Of a DNA stretch of 64,000 nucleotides, positions 1-8,760 are shown one piece after another (the stretch's first letter is position 1; every line of letters begins with the position of its first letter). The stretch is from Clostridium_F caseinilyticum. GTDB lineage: Bacteria > Bacillota > Clostridia > Clostridiales > Clostridiaceae. The notes under the pieces are model-generated. The model was not told where the DNA came from, made no database searches, and was given only the letters and a program-made list of their open reading frames with translations. The stretch is taken from the NCBI RefSeq assembly GCF_046127645.1, contig NZ_CP175919.1; one strand, 5' to 3'. The position numbers were made by a program, and so were the translations under genes.

Positions 1-1468
1 CATACTGTGATTCCAAGCTATCTAATTTCTTAATAATTCCATATATCTTTCCAAAGCTATTTTCTGAATTCACAACTTGCTCTTGTAAAACTGATTTTTC
101 CACAAGTATTTCATTGTATACATTTCGTAATAAATCATATTCATTTTTTAAAGATTCAGTAATCTTGTTTTGTGATTGTTCTTTTTTCAAATATCTTTCA
201 AAAATATAACTAAGGATAACCCCAACTAATATATACATACCAATTTTAAAAGCAAAATTAGTATCTAGAGGTAACGTAAAAACAGATCTTCCCTTTAAAA
301 TATTTTCAACAGTAACTAAACTGCTAGTTAATGTAGTTGCAATTATTGTTTGCTTTCCTCCATGTGTTAATCCTATTATAAAAATATAAGCAAGCTTTAA
401 ATCCATAGTATTTTCAAGATATTCTCCATTTTTAAAAGTAGACAAAACTATTACTAGAATAAATAATGCTACATTTTCAATATAAGGTAGATACCTTTTT
501 ACTTTATCATTATGTTTTAACTTTTTTTTTTCAATATTATTTTCTTCAGTCTTATAATTAATTGAATACCAATCGAATGTATTTTTTATACCCTGCTCTA
601 TTGAAACCATAGGTATCCATCCCAATACTTTTTTTATCTTAGTATTATCTAGACTTGAATGCTTAATATCTCCTTTTCTGTCTTCTTTTCTAATAATACC
701 TTTTATCTTTTTTAAACTATTCAATATTCTAATTAAGTTATTTAAACTTGACCTACTATTAGTAGAAAGATTGTATACTCCAGATGAAATGTTGCTTTCA
801 GCTGCTTTAAATAATGCATCTGTTAAATCTGATACATAAATAAAATCTCTTGTTTGTTCTCCATCTCCATTTAAAGTAATTTCCTTATTTTTAGTTATGT
901 TATCCATAAAAATGGAAACAACTCCACCTTCTCCTATAAGTCCTTGCCTAGGTCCATATACATTTGAAAATCTAAAGCAGATAGTATCTAGATCATATAT
1001 CTGATTCCACTTTTTACAATATTCTTCTCCTACACATTTACTTATACCATAAGGTGATAATGGCTCGGCTATTTCTTCTTCTGTAAGAGGTATGTTTTGA
1101 TTATTACCATAAATTGCTGCTGAAGAAGCAAAAATAAATTTATTAACCTTATACTTTGTGGATAATTCAAGCATATTAACCAAACCTAAAATATTTGTTT
1201 TAGTATCCAAAAATGGATCTTCTAAAGAGGTCGTTACGTTAATTTGAGCAGCTAAATGAACCACAATATCGAAATTGTTATTTTTAAAAACATATTCACA
1301 TTTTTTATCTTCAACATCAAATTTATAAAATTTATGTTTACAATTCACATTTTCAACTTTCCCTGAAGACATATTATCAATGATAAATACTTCATATCCT
1401 TCTTTTTCAAACCTTTCCACTACATGTGAACCGATAAAACCATATCCTCCAGTTACTAAAACTTTCAT
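1..1468 (-). CDS. NAD-dependent sugar epimerase fused to a PelD-like membrane/coiled-coil segment (3' end cut by window)
   Basis: Read directly from the minus strand; ATG at 1468 behind GGAGGGATAAT, and no stop before the window edge, so at least 489 residues. Residues 1-310 are an extended SDR epimerase: NAD loop GGYGFIG (7-13), Ser115/116, YGISK with Tyr140 and Lys144, and VYGPRQG near 170, as in GalE-like UDP-sugar 4-epimerases. A charged linker (305-325) leads to about four membrane helices (330-345, 357-371, 374-390, 407-425) and a Gln/Glu/Lys-rich coiled coil (427-489). Four helices followed by a coiled coil is the front end of PelD, the cyclic-di-GMP receptor of Pel exopolysaccharide export; DLKLAYIFIIGLTHGGKQ looks PelD-like. 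Gram-positive pel clusters usually carry a galE gene, so a fused epimerase-PelD opening a pel operon is the favoured reading. The predicted GAF and GGDEF domains lie outside the window. Epimerase is certain; PelD identity is inference. Confidence 0.8.
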   Translation of the reverse strand, partial: MKVLVTGGYGFIGSHVVERFEKEGYEVFIIDNMSSGKVENVNCKHKFYKFDVEDKKCEYVFKNNNFDIVVHLAAQINVTTSLEDPFLDTKTNILGLVNMLELSTKYKVNKFIFASSAAIYGNNQNIPLTEEEIAEPLSPYGISKCVGEEYCKKWNQIYDLDTICFRFSNVYGPRQGLIGEGGVVSIFMDNITKNKEITLNGDGEQTRDFIYVSDLTDALFKAAESNISSGVYNLSTNSRSSLNNLIRILNSLKKIKGIIRKEDRKGDIKHSSLDNTKIKKVLGWIPMVSIEQGIKNTFDWYSINYKTEENNIEKKKLKHNDKVKRYLPYIENVALFILVIVLSTFKNGEYLENTMDLKLAYIFIIGLTHGGKQTIIATTLTSSLVTVENILKGRSVFTLPLDTNFAFKIGMYILVGVILSYIFERYLKKEQSQNKITESLKNEYDLLRNVYNEILVEKSVLQEQVVNSENSFGKIYGIIKKLDSLESQY

Positions 1469-1540
1469 AGATTATCCCTCCAAAAATTTCCTTCTGCTAG
1501 GTTATATATCCTAGTGCTTCCACTATAAAAAACTATAAGT

Positions 1541-1708
1541 TTAATAGAAGAATAATAATAAACAAAAATATAATTTCATTATTCCGATTCCCTCAAACTG
1601 TATAAGTTTAGACAAATAGGCTAATAAGAACAGAAGTGTAATGAATATAAGAAATGTGGCATATAATTGCGCCTTCCTTTTAGACTTGTTAATAAACCTA
1701 GATTCCAT
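1541..1708 (-). CDS. Possible small membrane protein ahead of the epimerase gene
   Basis: Unrecognised. A 55-codon frame from ATG 1708 has a weak AGGA five bases upstream; the frame can be extended to a GTG at 1777 without a better binding site. The product begins MESRFINKSKRKAQ (basic) and then has one or two hydrophobic segments (ATFLIFITLLFLLAYL and a hydrophobic C-terminus), the plan of a small single- or double-pass membrane protein. It is co-directional with the epimerase-PelD-like gene, 72 bases upstream of it, so it could be the first gene of that operon. AT-rich DNA yields such frames by chance, so this is only a candidate. Confidence 0.25.
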   Translation of the reverse strand: MESRFINKSKRKAQLYATFLIFITLLFLLAYLSKLIQFEGIGIMKLYFCLLLFFY

Positions 1709-2122
1709 AATCGTCCTAGATATGCTAATAATTATGCAAGATATAAATTTATTACAGACTATATTGCTATAAAACACTTAAGCAGTAGCTAAAATTTAAA
1801 ATAATACGAAGCATATTTCAAATAGATCCAATGTGAAATTAAAATATTAATTTAATAATACATTTAAATTTAGTATAGAGATAAAAAAGTATTTAATTTA
1901 TCTTTAAAAGCAAATAATTCAATATATTTATTTATCTTTAAATTACAAATAATGAATTATCCAATAGTTTTCTTCCAAATTAAAATTACTAACTTATAAA
2001 AAAATTAGTTTTACTAACCTTGTTTATTACTGCTTAAAATTTAATTAATAGCTTTATTAATCTGCAAAAATTATCTTTATCAATAGCCTATTTGTCACTA
2101 ATCAAATTAGCTAAACTTATAC
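1600..2122. repeat. Inverted repeat pair bracketing about 460 bp
   Basis: The plus strand at 1600-1623 reads GTATAAGTTTAG followed directly by ACAAATAGGCTA. The minus strand at 2122-2084 has the same two blocks separated by about 15 extra bases. The arms point toward each other across gene-free DNA and could be the ends of a decayed mobile element or a regulatory pair. No transposase remnant was recognised between them. Confidence 0.4.
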
Positions 2123-2562
2123 ATTTTTCAAGGAACATGAAATTTTGCCAAAAGTTAAGACATTTTTAAATTGCGGCTTAACCAAATCAAAATTTGCACA
2201 AAAAAACTATACCATAAATTTCTTTTTGCGTCAAAAAAAACTTTTTAGGTCATATTTTACCTTTATTTATCAATATATTACAAGGAAATATATTGTTTTT
2301 TCTTTTATAATTCTATAATTTTTACGTTAAAGCTAAAATATTTTTTCATTTTTTTACATGAAATTTATTGATTATAATACATTTAAATGAAAATAATACA
2401 TATTTTAAAAGTTACATTTTCCTAACCTCTTTTTGCCATTTCTACTATGAAAAACTTTATTTAAATATTTTTTTCATAGAATTCATGCATATATTTAAAT
2501 TTTATTAATTTTCCTAAAATTCTTAAAATAGTATCAATAAGAAATATTCTCTTACAAAATTA

Positions 2563-2622
2563 TAAAGAATGTACCTACTTTAAATATAAATATTCTATAC
2601 TTAAAGCAGGTACATTCTCTTT
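2563..2622 (-). terminator. Terminator of the threonine operon
   Basis: Long imperfect hairpin: AAAGAATGTACCTACTTTAA at 2563-2582 pairs with TTAAAGCAGGTACATTCTCT at 2601-2620. It lies 50 bases beyond the hom stop on the minus strand and is followed by an A/T-rich tract. Position and structure fit the end of the thrC-thrB-lysC-hom transcript. Confidence 0.75.
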
Positions 2623-2671
2623 TAAATTTTATAAAAAATTAAATCTATTTTATTTAAAAATCATCTTTTGT

Positions 2672-3949
2672 TTAGCTTAAATTTTCAATTCTTATAACGC
2701 TTTTTATCTTGTCCACTACATCTAGTTTCTTTATTTCTTCTATGGATTTATTTATATTTCCCTCCAAAGTATCATGAGTTACCAAAACTATAGACACGAA
2801 GTCTTCTTTTCTAGGTTTTTGTATAAAAGATAAAATGCTTACATTGTTTTTTCCTAATATAGCCGTAATTTTTGCCAAAACCCCGGGTGCCTCTTTTACT
2901 GAAATTCTTAAATAATATTGGGACTTAAAATCATCTTTACACGCTACTTCTCTATCAATATAATTTTTATCCATAGGAGGAACCCCTTCATTTCTTAGGA
3001 CAGATATTATATCTCCAACTACTGCACTTCCTGTAGGAAGTTCTCCTGCACCTCTTCCATAAAGCATTAGATCTCCTACTGCATTACCTTTAATAAAAAT
3101 TGAATTAAAGGAATCATTAACATTAGCTAAAGGATGAATTGATGGAATCATTGTAGGATGAACTCTAAGCTCAAGCTTTTTATTTACCTCTTTAACTATG
3201 GCTAAAAGTTTTATAACATATCCTAACTCCTTTGCATATTCTATGTCCTTTGCTTTTATCTTAGTTATACCCTCTACATATATATCATCTATATTTACAT
3301 TTGTTTCAAAGGCTAAAGTAGTTAAAATAGCTAATTTATAAACTGCATCATATCCTTCCACATCAGAAGTTGGGTCTGCCTCTGCATATCCCTTTTCCTG
3401 TGCTTCTTTAAGTGCCTCTTCAAAGTTCATACCTTCTAGAGTCATTTTAGTTAGTATATAATTTGTAGTTCCATTAATTATACCTACAATTTCTTCTATT
3501 TTATTTGCAGTTAAACTTTCATTTATACTATTAATTACAGGAATTCCCCCAGCTACGCTAGCTTCAAAATTCACAATTACTCCTTGCTTTCCTGCCTCTT
3601 TAAAAATTTCTTTACCATTAGTTGCAATAAGCATTTTATTTGCAGTTATAACATGTTTTTTATTTTTTATAGCCTTTAATATATATTCTTTAGCCGGATG
3701 CAAACCACCTATAACCTCTACAACAATTTTTATACTTTCATCATTAAATATTTCTTCCACATTTGTAGTCAATAATTCTTTAGGTACTTCTATTCCTCTT
3801 TGCTTATTTATATCTTTTACCAATATTTTTGATATTTCTATATCATAACCCGCTCTTTTAATTATAGCATCTTTGTTTGTATTTAATATATTCCAAACTC
3901 CCTTACCTACATTTCCTAATCCTAATAGTGCAATCTTAACTTTTTCCAC
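2672..3949 (-). CDS. hom: Homoserine dehydrogenase
   Basis: Reduces aspartate-4-semialdehyde to homoserine with NAD(P)H, the branch point to threonine and methionine. N-terminal Rossmann motif GLGNVGKG, the central KMLIATNG region and GIINGTTNYILT, the SDVEGYDAVYKLAILT catalytic segment, and a C-terminal ACT domain (YYLRISVKEAPGVLAKIT) give the standard full-length layout of about 425 residues. I choose GTG at 3949 because GGGGG sits 7-8 bases upstream; the longer frame from ATG 4018 would add 23 residues (MNYEIFSNNYK...) encoded partly by a dispersed palindromic repeat and absent from the family. Last gene of the operon; the ACT domain suggests allosteric control by threonine. Confidence 0.96.
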   Translation of the reverse strand: MEKVKIALLGLGNVGKGVWNILNTNKDAIIKRAGYDIEISKILVKDINKQRGIEVPKELLTTNVEEIFNDESIKIVVEVIGGLHPAKEYILKAIKNKKHVITANKMLIATNGKEIFKEAGKQGVIVNFEASVAGGIPVINSINESLTANKIEEIVGIINGTTNYILTKMTLEGMNFEEALKEAQEKGYAEADPTSDVEGYDAVYKLAILTTLAFETNVNIDDIYVEGITKIKAKDIEYAKELGYVIKLLAIVKEVNKKLELRVHPTMIPSIHPLANVNDSFNSIFIKGNAVGDLMLYGRGAGELPTGSAVVGDIISVLRNEGVPPMDKNYIDREVACKDDFKSQYYLRISVKEAPGVLAKITAILGKNNVSILSFIQKPRKEDFVSIVLVTHDTLEGNINKSIEEIKKLDVVDKIKSVIRIENLS

Positions 3950-3996
3950 AATTTTGCCCCCTTTTTTTGTAAACAACTTTCTAATTTTATAGTTAT

Positions 3997-4105
3997 TTGA
4001 GAAAATTTCATAATTCATTTTTAAATATAAATATGCAAATATATTGTTTTAATACAATATGTTGTATAACTACTTACACTCTTTTTAATTATGCAATTTG
4101 CTCAT
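3997..4105. repeat. Dispersed palindromic repeat, family 1, copy A
   Basis: The left end TTGAGAAAATTTCATAATTC (3997-4016) mirrors the right end AATTATGCAATTTGCTCA (4087-4104); the centre holds ATATTGTTTTAATACAATATGTTGTAT. The same ends and centre recur at 24050, 28152, 44213 and 58947. It separates lysC from hom and supplies a spurious upstream ATG for hom. It may fold as a hairpin in the operon mRNA. Confidence 0.8.
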
Positions 4106-4191
4106 TTTTTAATATACTTTATACCTTAGAATTAAAATTCTTTTGAGTCATCTATTTTTTCTTATAGTAAATACAGAACAATTACTATTTA

Positions 4192-5511
4192 CTAATCTAT
4201 GAAAGCACTATATATGCCCTTTATAGCCTTTTCAAAATCATCATTTTCTACTCCTACAATAATATTTATTTCACTAGAACCTTGATTGATCATTCTTATA
4301 TTCACATCAGCGGCTAAAAGTCCTCTAAATATTTTTGCAGATATACCTTTAGTTCTATTCATACCATTTCCTACTGTAGCAATTAAAGCCATGTTATCAT
4401 GAACTTCCAAAGCATCTGGCTCACACTGTCTTTTAATTTCATCTAATATAATATCTAATTTATTTTTAAGCTGACTTTCTTCTATTACTAATGATACAGA
4501 ATCTATACCTGAAGGAATATTTTCAAAGGATATTCCATTTGACTCTAATATAGAAAGAAGTTTTCTACAAAAACCTAATTCTGAATTCATAAGCATTTTG
4601 TGTATAGCTATAACTGTAAATCCTTTTTTACCTGCTATACCTGTAATAGATCCAGTACAATTTGAAGCTTTATCTTCATCTACAATTAAGGTTCCTTTAT
4701 CTTCTGGTTTATTAGTGTTCTTTATTTTTATAGGAATCTTCATATCTCTTACTGGAAATATACTTTCTTCATGCAAAACTTTGGCGCCCATATAAGAAAG
4801 CTCTCTAAGTTCCTTATAACTTATTACTTCTATGGGTTTTGGATTATTTATAATATTAGGATCTGCTACCAAAAATCCTGATACATCTGTCCAATTTTCA
4901 TAAAGAGAAGCACCTACAGCTCTAGCTACTATGGCTCCTGTTACATCAGAACCACCTCTTGAAAAAGTCATTATAGTTCCATCAGGTAATGCTCCATAAA
5001 ATCCCGGAATAACGACTTTTTCCACATTATTGATTTTTTCTTTTATAGCATTTTCTGTTTTCTTTAAATCTAGACTTCCATACTTTTTAAAATGTATAAT
5101 CTTTGCCGCGTCTATAAATTCATAATTTAAATAATCTGCTAAAATTAATCCATTTAAATATTCCCCTCTACTAGCTGCAAAATCTCTTGTAGCTCCAGAT
5201 TGTATTTCTTTCTTTATTTCTTTTAGTTCATTTTTTATATCTACTTTAACTTGTAATTCTCGTGCTAAATTTAAATATCTTTCCTCTATATGTTTAAATA
5301 CATCATCAAAAGATATACCATTTTCTCTATGAGTATGACATAAATATAAAAGATCTGTTATTTTATAATCCTCTTTAAATCTTTTACCTGGTGCTGAAGG
5401 CACTATATATTTTCTTTTTTCATTTCCATAAACTATACTTTTTACCTTCCTAAATTGTTCACTATTTGAAAGTGAACTTCCCCCAAATTTAGCTACAACT
5501 ACTTTTTCCAT
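4192..5511 (-). CDS. lysC: Aspartate kinase
   Basis: Phosphorylates aspartate, the first step of lysine, threonine and methionine synthesis. KFGGSSL near residue 8 is the ATP/aspartate signature; FSRGGSDVTGA near 185 and ENWTDVSGFLVADP near 205 are canonical. Two C-terminal ACT-type domains (about 290-439, including GNGMNRTKGISAKIF and NIRMINQGSSEINIIVGV) provide feedback sensing. 439 residues is normal for a monofunctional enzyme. ATG at 5511 has AGGGGGC upstream. It lies between thrB and hom, so it is probably the threonine-branch isozyme, but which amino acid inhibits it cannot be read from sequence. Confidence 0.95.
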   Translation of the reverse strand: MEKVVVAKFGGSSLSNSEQFRKVKSIVYGNEKRKYIVPSAPGKRFKEDYKITDLLYLCHTHRENGISFDDVFKHIEERYLNLARELQVKVDIKNELKEIKKEIQSGATRDFAASRGEYLNGLILADYLNYEFIDAAKIIHFKKYGSLDLKKTENAIKEKINNVEKVVIPGFYGALPDGTIMTFSRGGSDVTGAIVARAVGASLYENWTDVSGFLVADPNIINNPKPIEVISYKELRELSYMGAKVLHEESIFPVRDMKIPIKIKNTNKPEDKGTLIVDEDKASNCTGSITGIAGKKGFTVIAIHKMLMNSELGFCRKLLSILESNGISFENIPSGIDSVSLVIEESQLKNKLDIILDEIKRQCEPDALEVHDNMALIATVGNGMNRTKGISAKIFRGLLAADVNIRMINQGSSEINIIVGVENDDFEKAIKGIYSAFID

Positions 5512-5535
5512 TTTATCTTAAGCCCCCTATTTAAT

Positions 5536-6429
5536 TTAAACTTCATGTTTATACACCAAAGTTCCAAGATTATCTATATCAAGCTCCCTAACTTCCCATT
5601 TATTTTTTAAAGTATCCAAAAAACTTTTAATATTTCTTGAAAAATCCTTATCCTCTTTCCTAAGCATAACCATAATAGTTGGACCTGCTCCACTTAAAAA
5701 TACTCCCAGAGAATTTAGCTTTTCACACTGCTTTTTTATTTGATAAAAATTTTCTATAAGTTTTGCTCTATAATCCTGATGTAATTTATCCTTACAAGCA
5801 TATTTTATTAAATCAAAATCCCCATTATTTAGTGCAGATATCATAAGTGCAGTTCTTCCCACATTAAAAACTCCATCTTTATAATCTATACTTTTAGGAA
5901 GCACTTCCCTTGCTTTTTCTGTAGATAAAGTAAACTCTGGTATAAGTGCACAAAACTTAATACCTTCACTTACTTTTACTTTGCTGTAAATTATCTCTTT
6001 ATTATCACATATAGAAGCAGTCATTCCCCCATATAGAGCTGGATTTACGTTATCTGGATGACCTTCTACTTCTACTGCTAAATCTAAAATTTCTTTTTCA
6101 TTTAAAACTTTTCCAGCTAATTCATTAGCAGAAACTATTCCCCCTACTACACAAGCAGCACTGCTTCCAAGCCCTCTTGAAACAGGAATATCACTTTCTA
6201 TTTTTATCCTTAATCCAGTAGGTTTATATCCAATTTTATCGAAACATTTTTTCATAGCCACATATACTAAGTTATCCTGATTTTTAAATTTATCCGCACA
6301 GCCTTCAAAAATAAGCCCATCTTCAATTTCTTCTACAAATAATTTATTATACATATTCAATGCTATACCTAAACAATCAAAACCTGGACCTATATTTGCA
6401 CTTGTAGTAGGCACCCTAACTTCTATCAT
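5536..6429 (-). CDS. thrB: Homoserine kinase
   Basis: GHMP-family kinase making O-phosphohomoserine from homoserine and ATP. VPTTSANIGPGFDCLG near the N-terminus, the phosphate-binding loop SRGLGSSAACVVGG (about residue 90), EGHPDNVNPALYGG and the C-terminal SGAGPTIMVML are all present; 297 residues is typical. ATG 6429 is preferred over the GTG three codons upstream because AGGTG lies six bases before it. It begins nine bases after the thrC stop, implying a single transcript with thrC. Confidence 0.96.
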   Translation of the reverse strand: MIEVRVPTTSANIGPGFDCLGIALNMYNKLFVEEIEDGLIFEGCADKFKNQDNLVYVAMKKCFDKIGYKPTGLRIKIESDIPVSRGLGSSAACVVGGIVSANELAGKVLNEKEILDLAVEVEGHPDNVNPALYGGMTASICDNKEIIYSKVKVSEGIKFCALIPEFTLSTEKAREVLPKSIDYKDGVFNVGRTALMISALNNGDFDLIKYACKDKLHQDYRAKLIENFYQIKKQCEKLNSLGVFLSGAGPTIMVMLRKEDKDFSRNIKSFLDTLKNKWEVRELDIDNLGTLVYKHEV

Positions 6430-6438
6430 TTTTATCAC

Positions 6439-7920
6439 CTATACCCCTAAAAAATTTTTAATTACTTTCCCCATTTCATCCTTTTTACAAGTAACCCTAT
6501 GACATATTTCTTTTTTATCTAACCCCTCTAAACCTTTAGGTAATTTTAAGTTTAATTTATCTTTAAATAAATTAATAAGTTTAAAATCCGAAGTACTTTT
6601 ATCTGCTATGTTTAACACTTCATTTATACTTTTAGGAAATTTTAAAGGGCTTGCGGTGGATGCTATTATAGTAACTTTATTATCTTCTATCTTATTTTTA
6701 TATTTTTCATAAACCCTATAAGCTACTGCTGTATGAGTATCTATAAGATAATTAGAATTTTTATACACTTTTTCAATAGCTTTAAGTGTCTCCTCTTCAT
6801 CTGCGAAATCCCCATATAATATATCTAATCTTTTCTTCATTTCCTCTGTTATTTCATATTTACCCTTTTCCTTAAGTTCTAACATAAGATTTTTTATTAG
6901 ATGTGAATCATTTCCACTTATTTCATATAAAAATCTTTCCAAATTACTAGATACTAAAATATCCATAGAAGGAGAATTAGTAACAGAAAAATTTCTTCTC
7001 CTATCATATACTCCAGTATTTATAAAATCTGTCAAAACCTTATTCTCATTAGATGCACAAATTAATTTTCCCACTGGTATTCCCATATTCTTAGCATAAA
7101 AGGCCGCTAAAATATTACCAAAATTTCCTGTAGGAACAACTATATTTATACTTTCCCATTCCCATATCTTTTTAGCTTTAATGAGATTTACATAAGAATA
7201 TACGTAATATACTATTTGGGGTACTAGTCTTCCTATATTTATAGAATTAGCAGAGGAAAACATATATCCCTTTTCTTTTAATATTCCTTTGAATTTTCTA
7301 TCATTAAATATTTCTTTAACACCACTTTGAGCATCATCAAAGTTTCCATCTATACCAACAACAAGAGTATTTTTGCCTTCTTGTGTAACCATCTGCCTTT
7401 TTTGAATTTCACTTACTCCATCCTTAGGATAAAATACCACTATCTTTGTGCCTTCTACATTATCAAATCCTTCTAGTGCAGCTTTTCCAGTATCTCCTGA
7501 AGTAGCTGTTAATATAACTATTTCTTCAGCTATATTCATTTTTTTTGCTGAAACTTTTAAAAGATGTGGTAATATACTTAGAGCCATATCCTTAAAAGCT
7601 AATGTTTTTCCATGATAAAGTTCTAAAAAATATGCTCCTTCTTTATAACTTAATGGTGCTATAAGAGGATTTTCAAATTTACTATCATAAGCTTTATCTA
7701 TACATTCTTTAAGTTCCTTTTCATCAAAATCATCAAAGTATTTTTTCATAATATAAAATGCTAATTCTTTGTAATCCATATTTGATAGTTCCTTAAAACT
7801 TTTATCTATTTTAGGAAACTCTTCTGGCACATATAATCCTCCATCCTCAGCTATTCCCCTAATTATTGCCTCTGATGCTTTAACATTCTTTCCTTCTCCC
7901 CTAGTACTTTTATAAAACAA
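6439..7920 (-). CDS. thrC: Threonine synthase
   Basis: PLP enzyme converting O-phosphohomoserine to threonine. FYKSTRGEG at the N-terminus, YHGKTLAFKD with the PLP lysine (about residue 107), TATSGDTGKAALEGF and VPTGNFGNILAAFYAKNMG identify the long bacterial/yeast-type class; 493 residues agrees. The start is TTG at 7920 with GGGGG eight bases upstream. First gene of the operon. The leader upstream (7921-8190) was searched for a T-box or threonine attenuator; none was recognised. Confidence 0.95.
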   Translation of the reverse strand: MFYKSTRGEGKNVKASEAIIRGIAEDGGLYVPEEFPKIDKSFKELSNMDYKELAFYIMKKYFDDFDEKELKECIDKAYDSKFENPLIAPLSYKEGAYFLELYHGKTLAFKDMALSILPHLLKVSAKKMNIAEEIVILTATSGDTGKAALEGFDNVEGTKIVVFYPKDGVSEIQKRQMVTQEGKNTLVVGIDGNFDDAQSGVKEIFNDRKFKGILKEKGYMFSSANSINIGRLVPQIVYYVYSYVNLIKAKKIWEWESINIVVPTGNFGNILAAFYAKNMGIPVGKLICASNENKVLTDFINTGVYDRRRNFSVTNSPSMDILVSSNLERFLYEISGNDSHLIKNLMLELKEKGKYEITEEMKKRLDILYGDFADEEETLKAIEKVYKNSNYLIDTHTAVAYRVYEKYKNKIEDNKVTIIASTASPLKFPKSINEVLNIADKSTSDFKLINLFKDKLNLKLPKGLEGLDKKEICHRVTCKKDEMGKVIKNFLGV

Positions 7921-8189
7921 ATTATTAGCCCCCTTTTAACGAAATATATTTTTATGTGTTTTATTACATTTTCTATTTTTTCCTCTTCTGTTAAAGTTAT
8001 AATATATATATTATTCTGTCTTTCATAAAAAGTCAAGTGTTTTTCTATAGAATACAAATAAATCATAATCATTCCCCTAAAATTACTTTTAACTTCTTAG
8101 TTCCATAAGATGAAATAAAAAATGTGATTATTTTTGTGAAATAATACTACCTATAATTTCTTTTAAATTTGCAAAATAAATATATAAAA

Positions 8190-8272
8190 ATAAAAAGTGC
8201 AGCTAATTAAATAACTACACTTTTTATTTATATATATTTAATTTTTATTATTCAAATTATTAATAACTTAAC
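8190..8272. repeat. Left direct repeat flanking the DUF3791/DUF3990 cassette
   Basis: About 83 bp that recur in the same orientation at 9699-9781. The last 52 bases (ATTTATATATA through TTATTCAAATTATTA and CTTAAC) match at roughly nine of ten positions; the first 31 are more diverged but keep AAAAAGTG and CTACAC. Each copy contains a terminator hairpin. Confidence 0.75.
8193..8228 (-). terminator. Terminator after the DUF3791 gene
   Basis: AAAAAGTGCAG pairs with CTACACTTTTT across an A/T loop, with T tracts on both sides, so it may work in both directions. It ends the DUF3990-DUF3791 pair and forms part of the left direct repeat. Confidence 0.65.
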
Positions 8273-8304
8273 TTTTATAGTACTTATCAAATGCTATTCA
8301 TATT

Positions 8305-8760
8305 TTAATAATCCAAAATTTCGCCTTGTAAATAACATTCCTTTAAATATCCTAAAACACTATAATATAATGATGAATTAAAATTAGTTATTTCATCTAC
8401 TAGCCATGAACTTAATACTTCTATTGTTTTACTTATTAAATCTTCTCCATCCTCTAATAAAGATAATACTAATCTACTATACAATTTTCCTATTGCCAGG
8501 GCTCTTGGTGGTTTCTCTTTGCAATATACTTCAATATCATAATCTCCATCTTTAATATTACACTTTTGTATAAATTCATAGCAAACTGCATCTATTGGCT
8601 CTGAATGCATAACCTCAGCATTTTTATATATAAAATCAATGTTATTTTTTCCTAAAGCATCAACAACAGTCTTTCTTCTATTTTTAGTTTTTCTACCTAA
8701 AGCTTCAATAACATAGCATAAATAATATAGATTATCTTTTTCCTTATTACTTATTTCCAT
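8305..8760 (-). CDS. DUF3791-domain protein, partner of the DUF3990 gene
   Basis: 151 residues from ATG 8760 with GGAG nine bases upstream. The N-terminal part (ISNKEKDNLYYLCYVIEALGRKTKN ... VVDALGKNNIDFIYKNAEVMHS) resembles DUF3791, a small helical domain commonly encoded beside DUF3990 proteins; the C-terminal half (VYCKEKPPRALAIGKLYSRLVL...) I do not recognise. Its start overlaps the end of the DUF3990 gene by 14 bases, implying translational coupling. By arrangement it could be the antidote or accessory of an ADP-ribosyltransferase-like toxin; that role is inference from context. Confidence 0.7.
   Translation of the reverse strand: MEISNKEKDNLYYLCYVIEALGRKTKNRRKTVVDALGKNNIDFIYKNAEVMHSEPIDAVCYEFIQKCNIKDGDYDIEVYCKEKPPRALAIGKLYSRLVLSLLEDGEDLISKTIEVLSSWLVDEITNFNSSLYYSVLGYLKECYLQGEILDY

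Larger units (their letters stand above)
1469..2560. other. Long gene-poor AT-rich region upstream of the epimerase gene
   Basis: About 1.1 kb with no convincing gene apart from the short membrane ORF at 1541-1708. It presumably holds the promoter of the operon entering the left edge. I looked on both strands for a cyclic-di-GMP riboswitch, expected before a pel operon, and found no recognisable core. An inverted pair of short repeats (1600-1623 and 2084-2122) lies inside. Confidence 0.5.

Noticed and set aside
1480..2560. Cyclic-di-GMP riboswitch before the PelD-like operon
   Set aside because: Searched for the GEMM core and tetraloop-receptor sequences on the minus strand; nothing convincing.
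7863..8072. 69-codon minus-strand frame overlapping the thrC start
   Set aside because: Overlaps the thrC N-terminus in another frame, has no binding site, and resembles no leader peptide with a threonine-codon run.
7921..8190. Possible T-box or threonine attenuator before thrC
   Set aside because: No T-box core sequence and no run of Thr codons was found in the leader.
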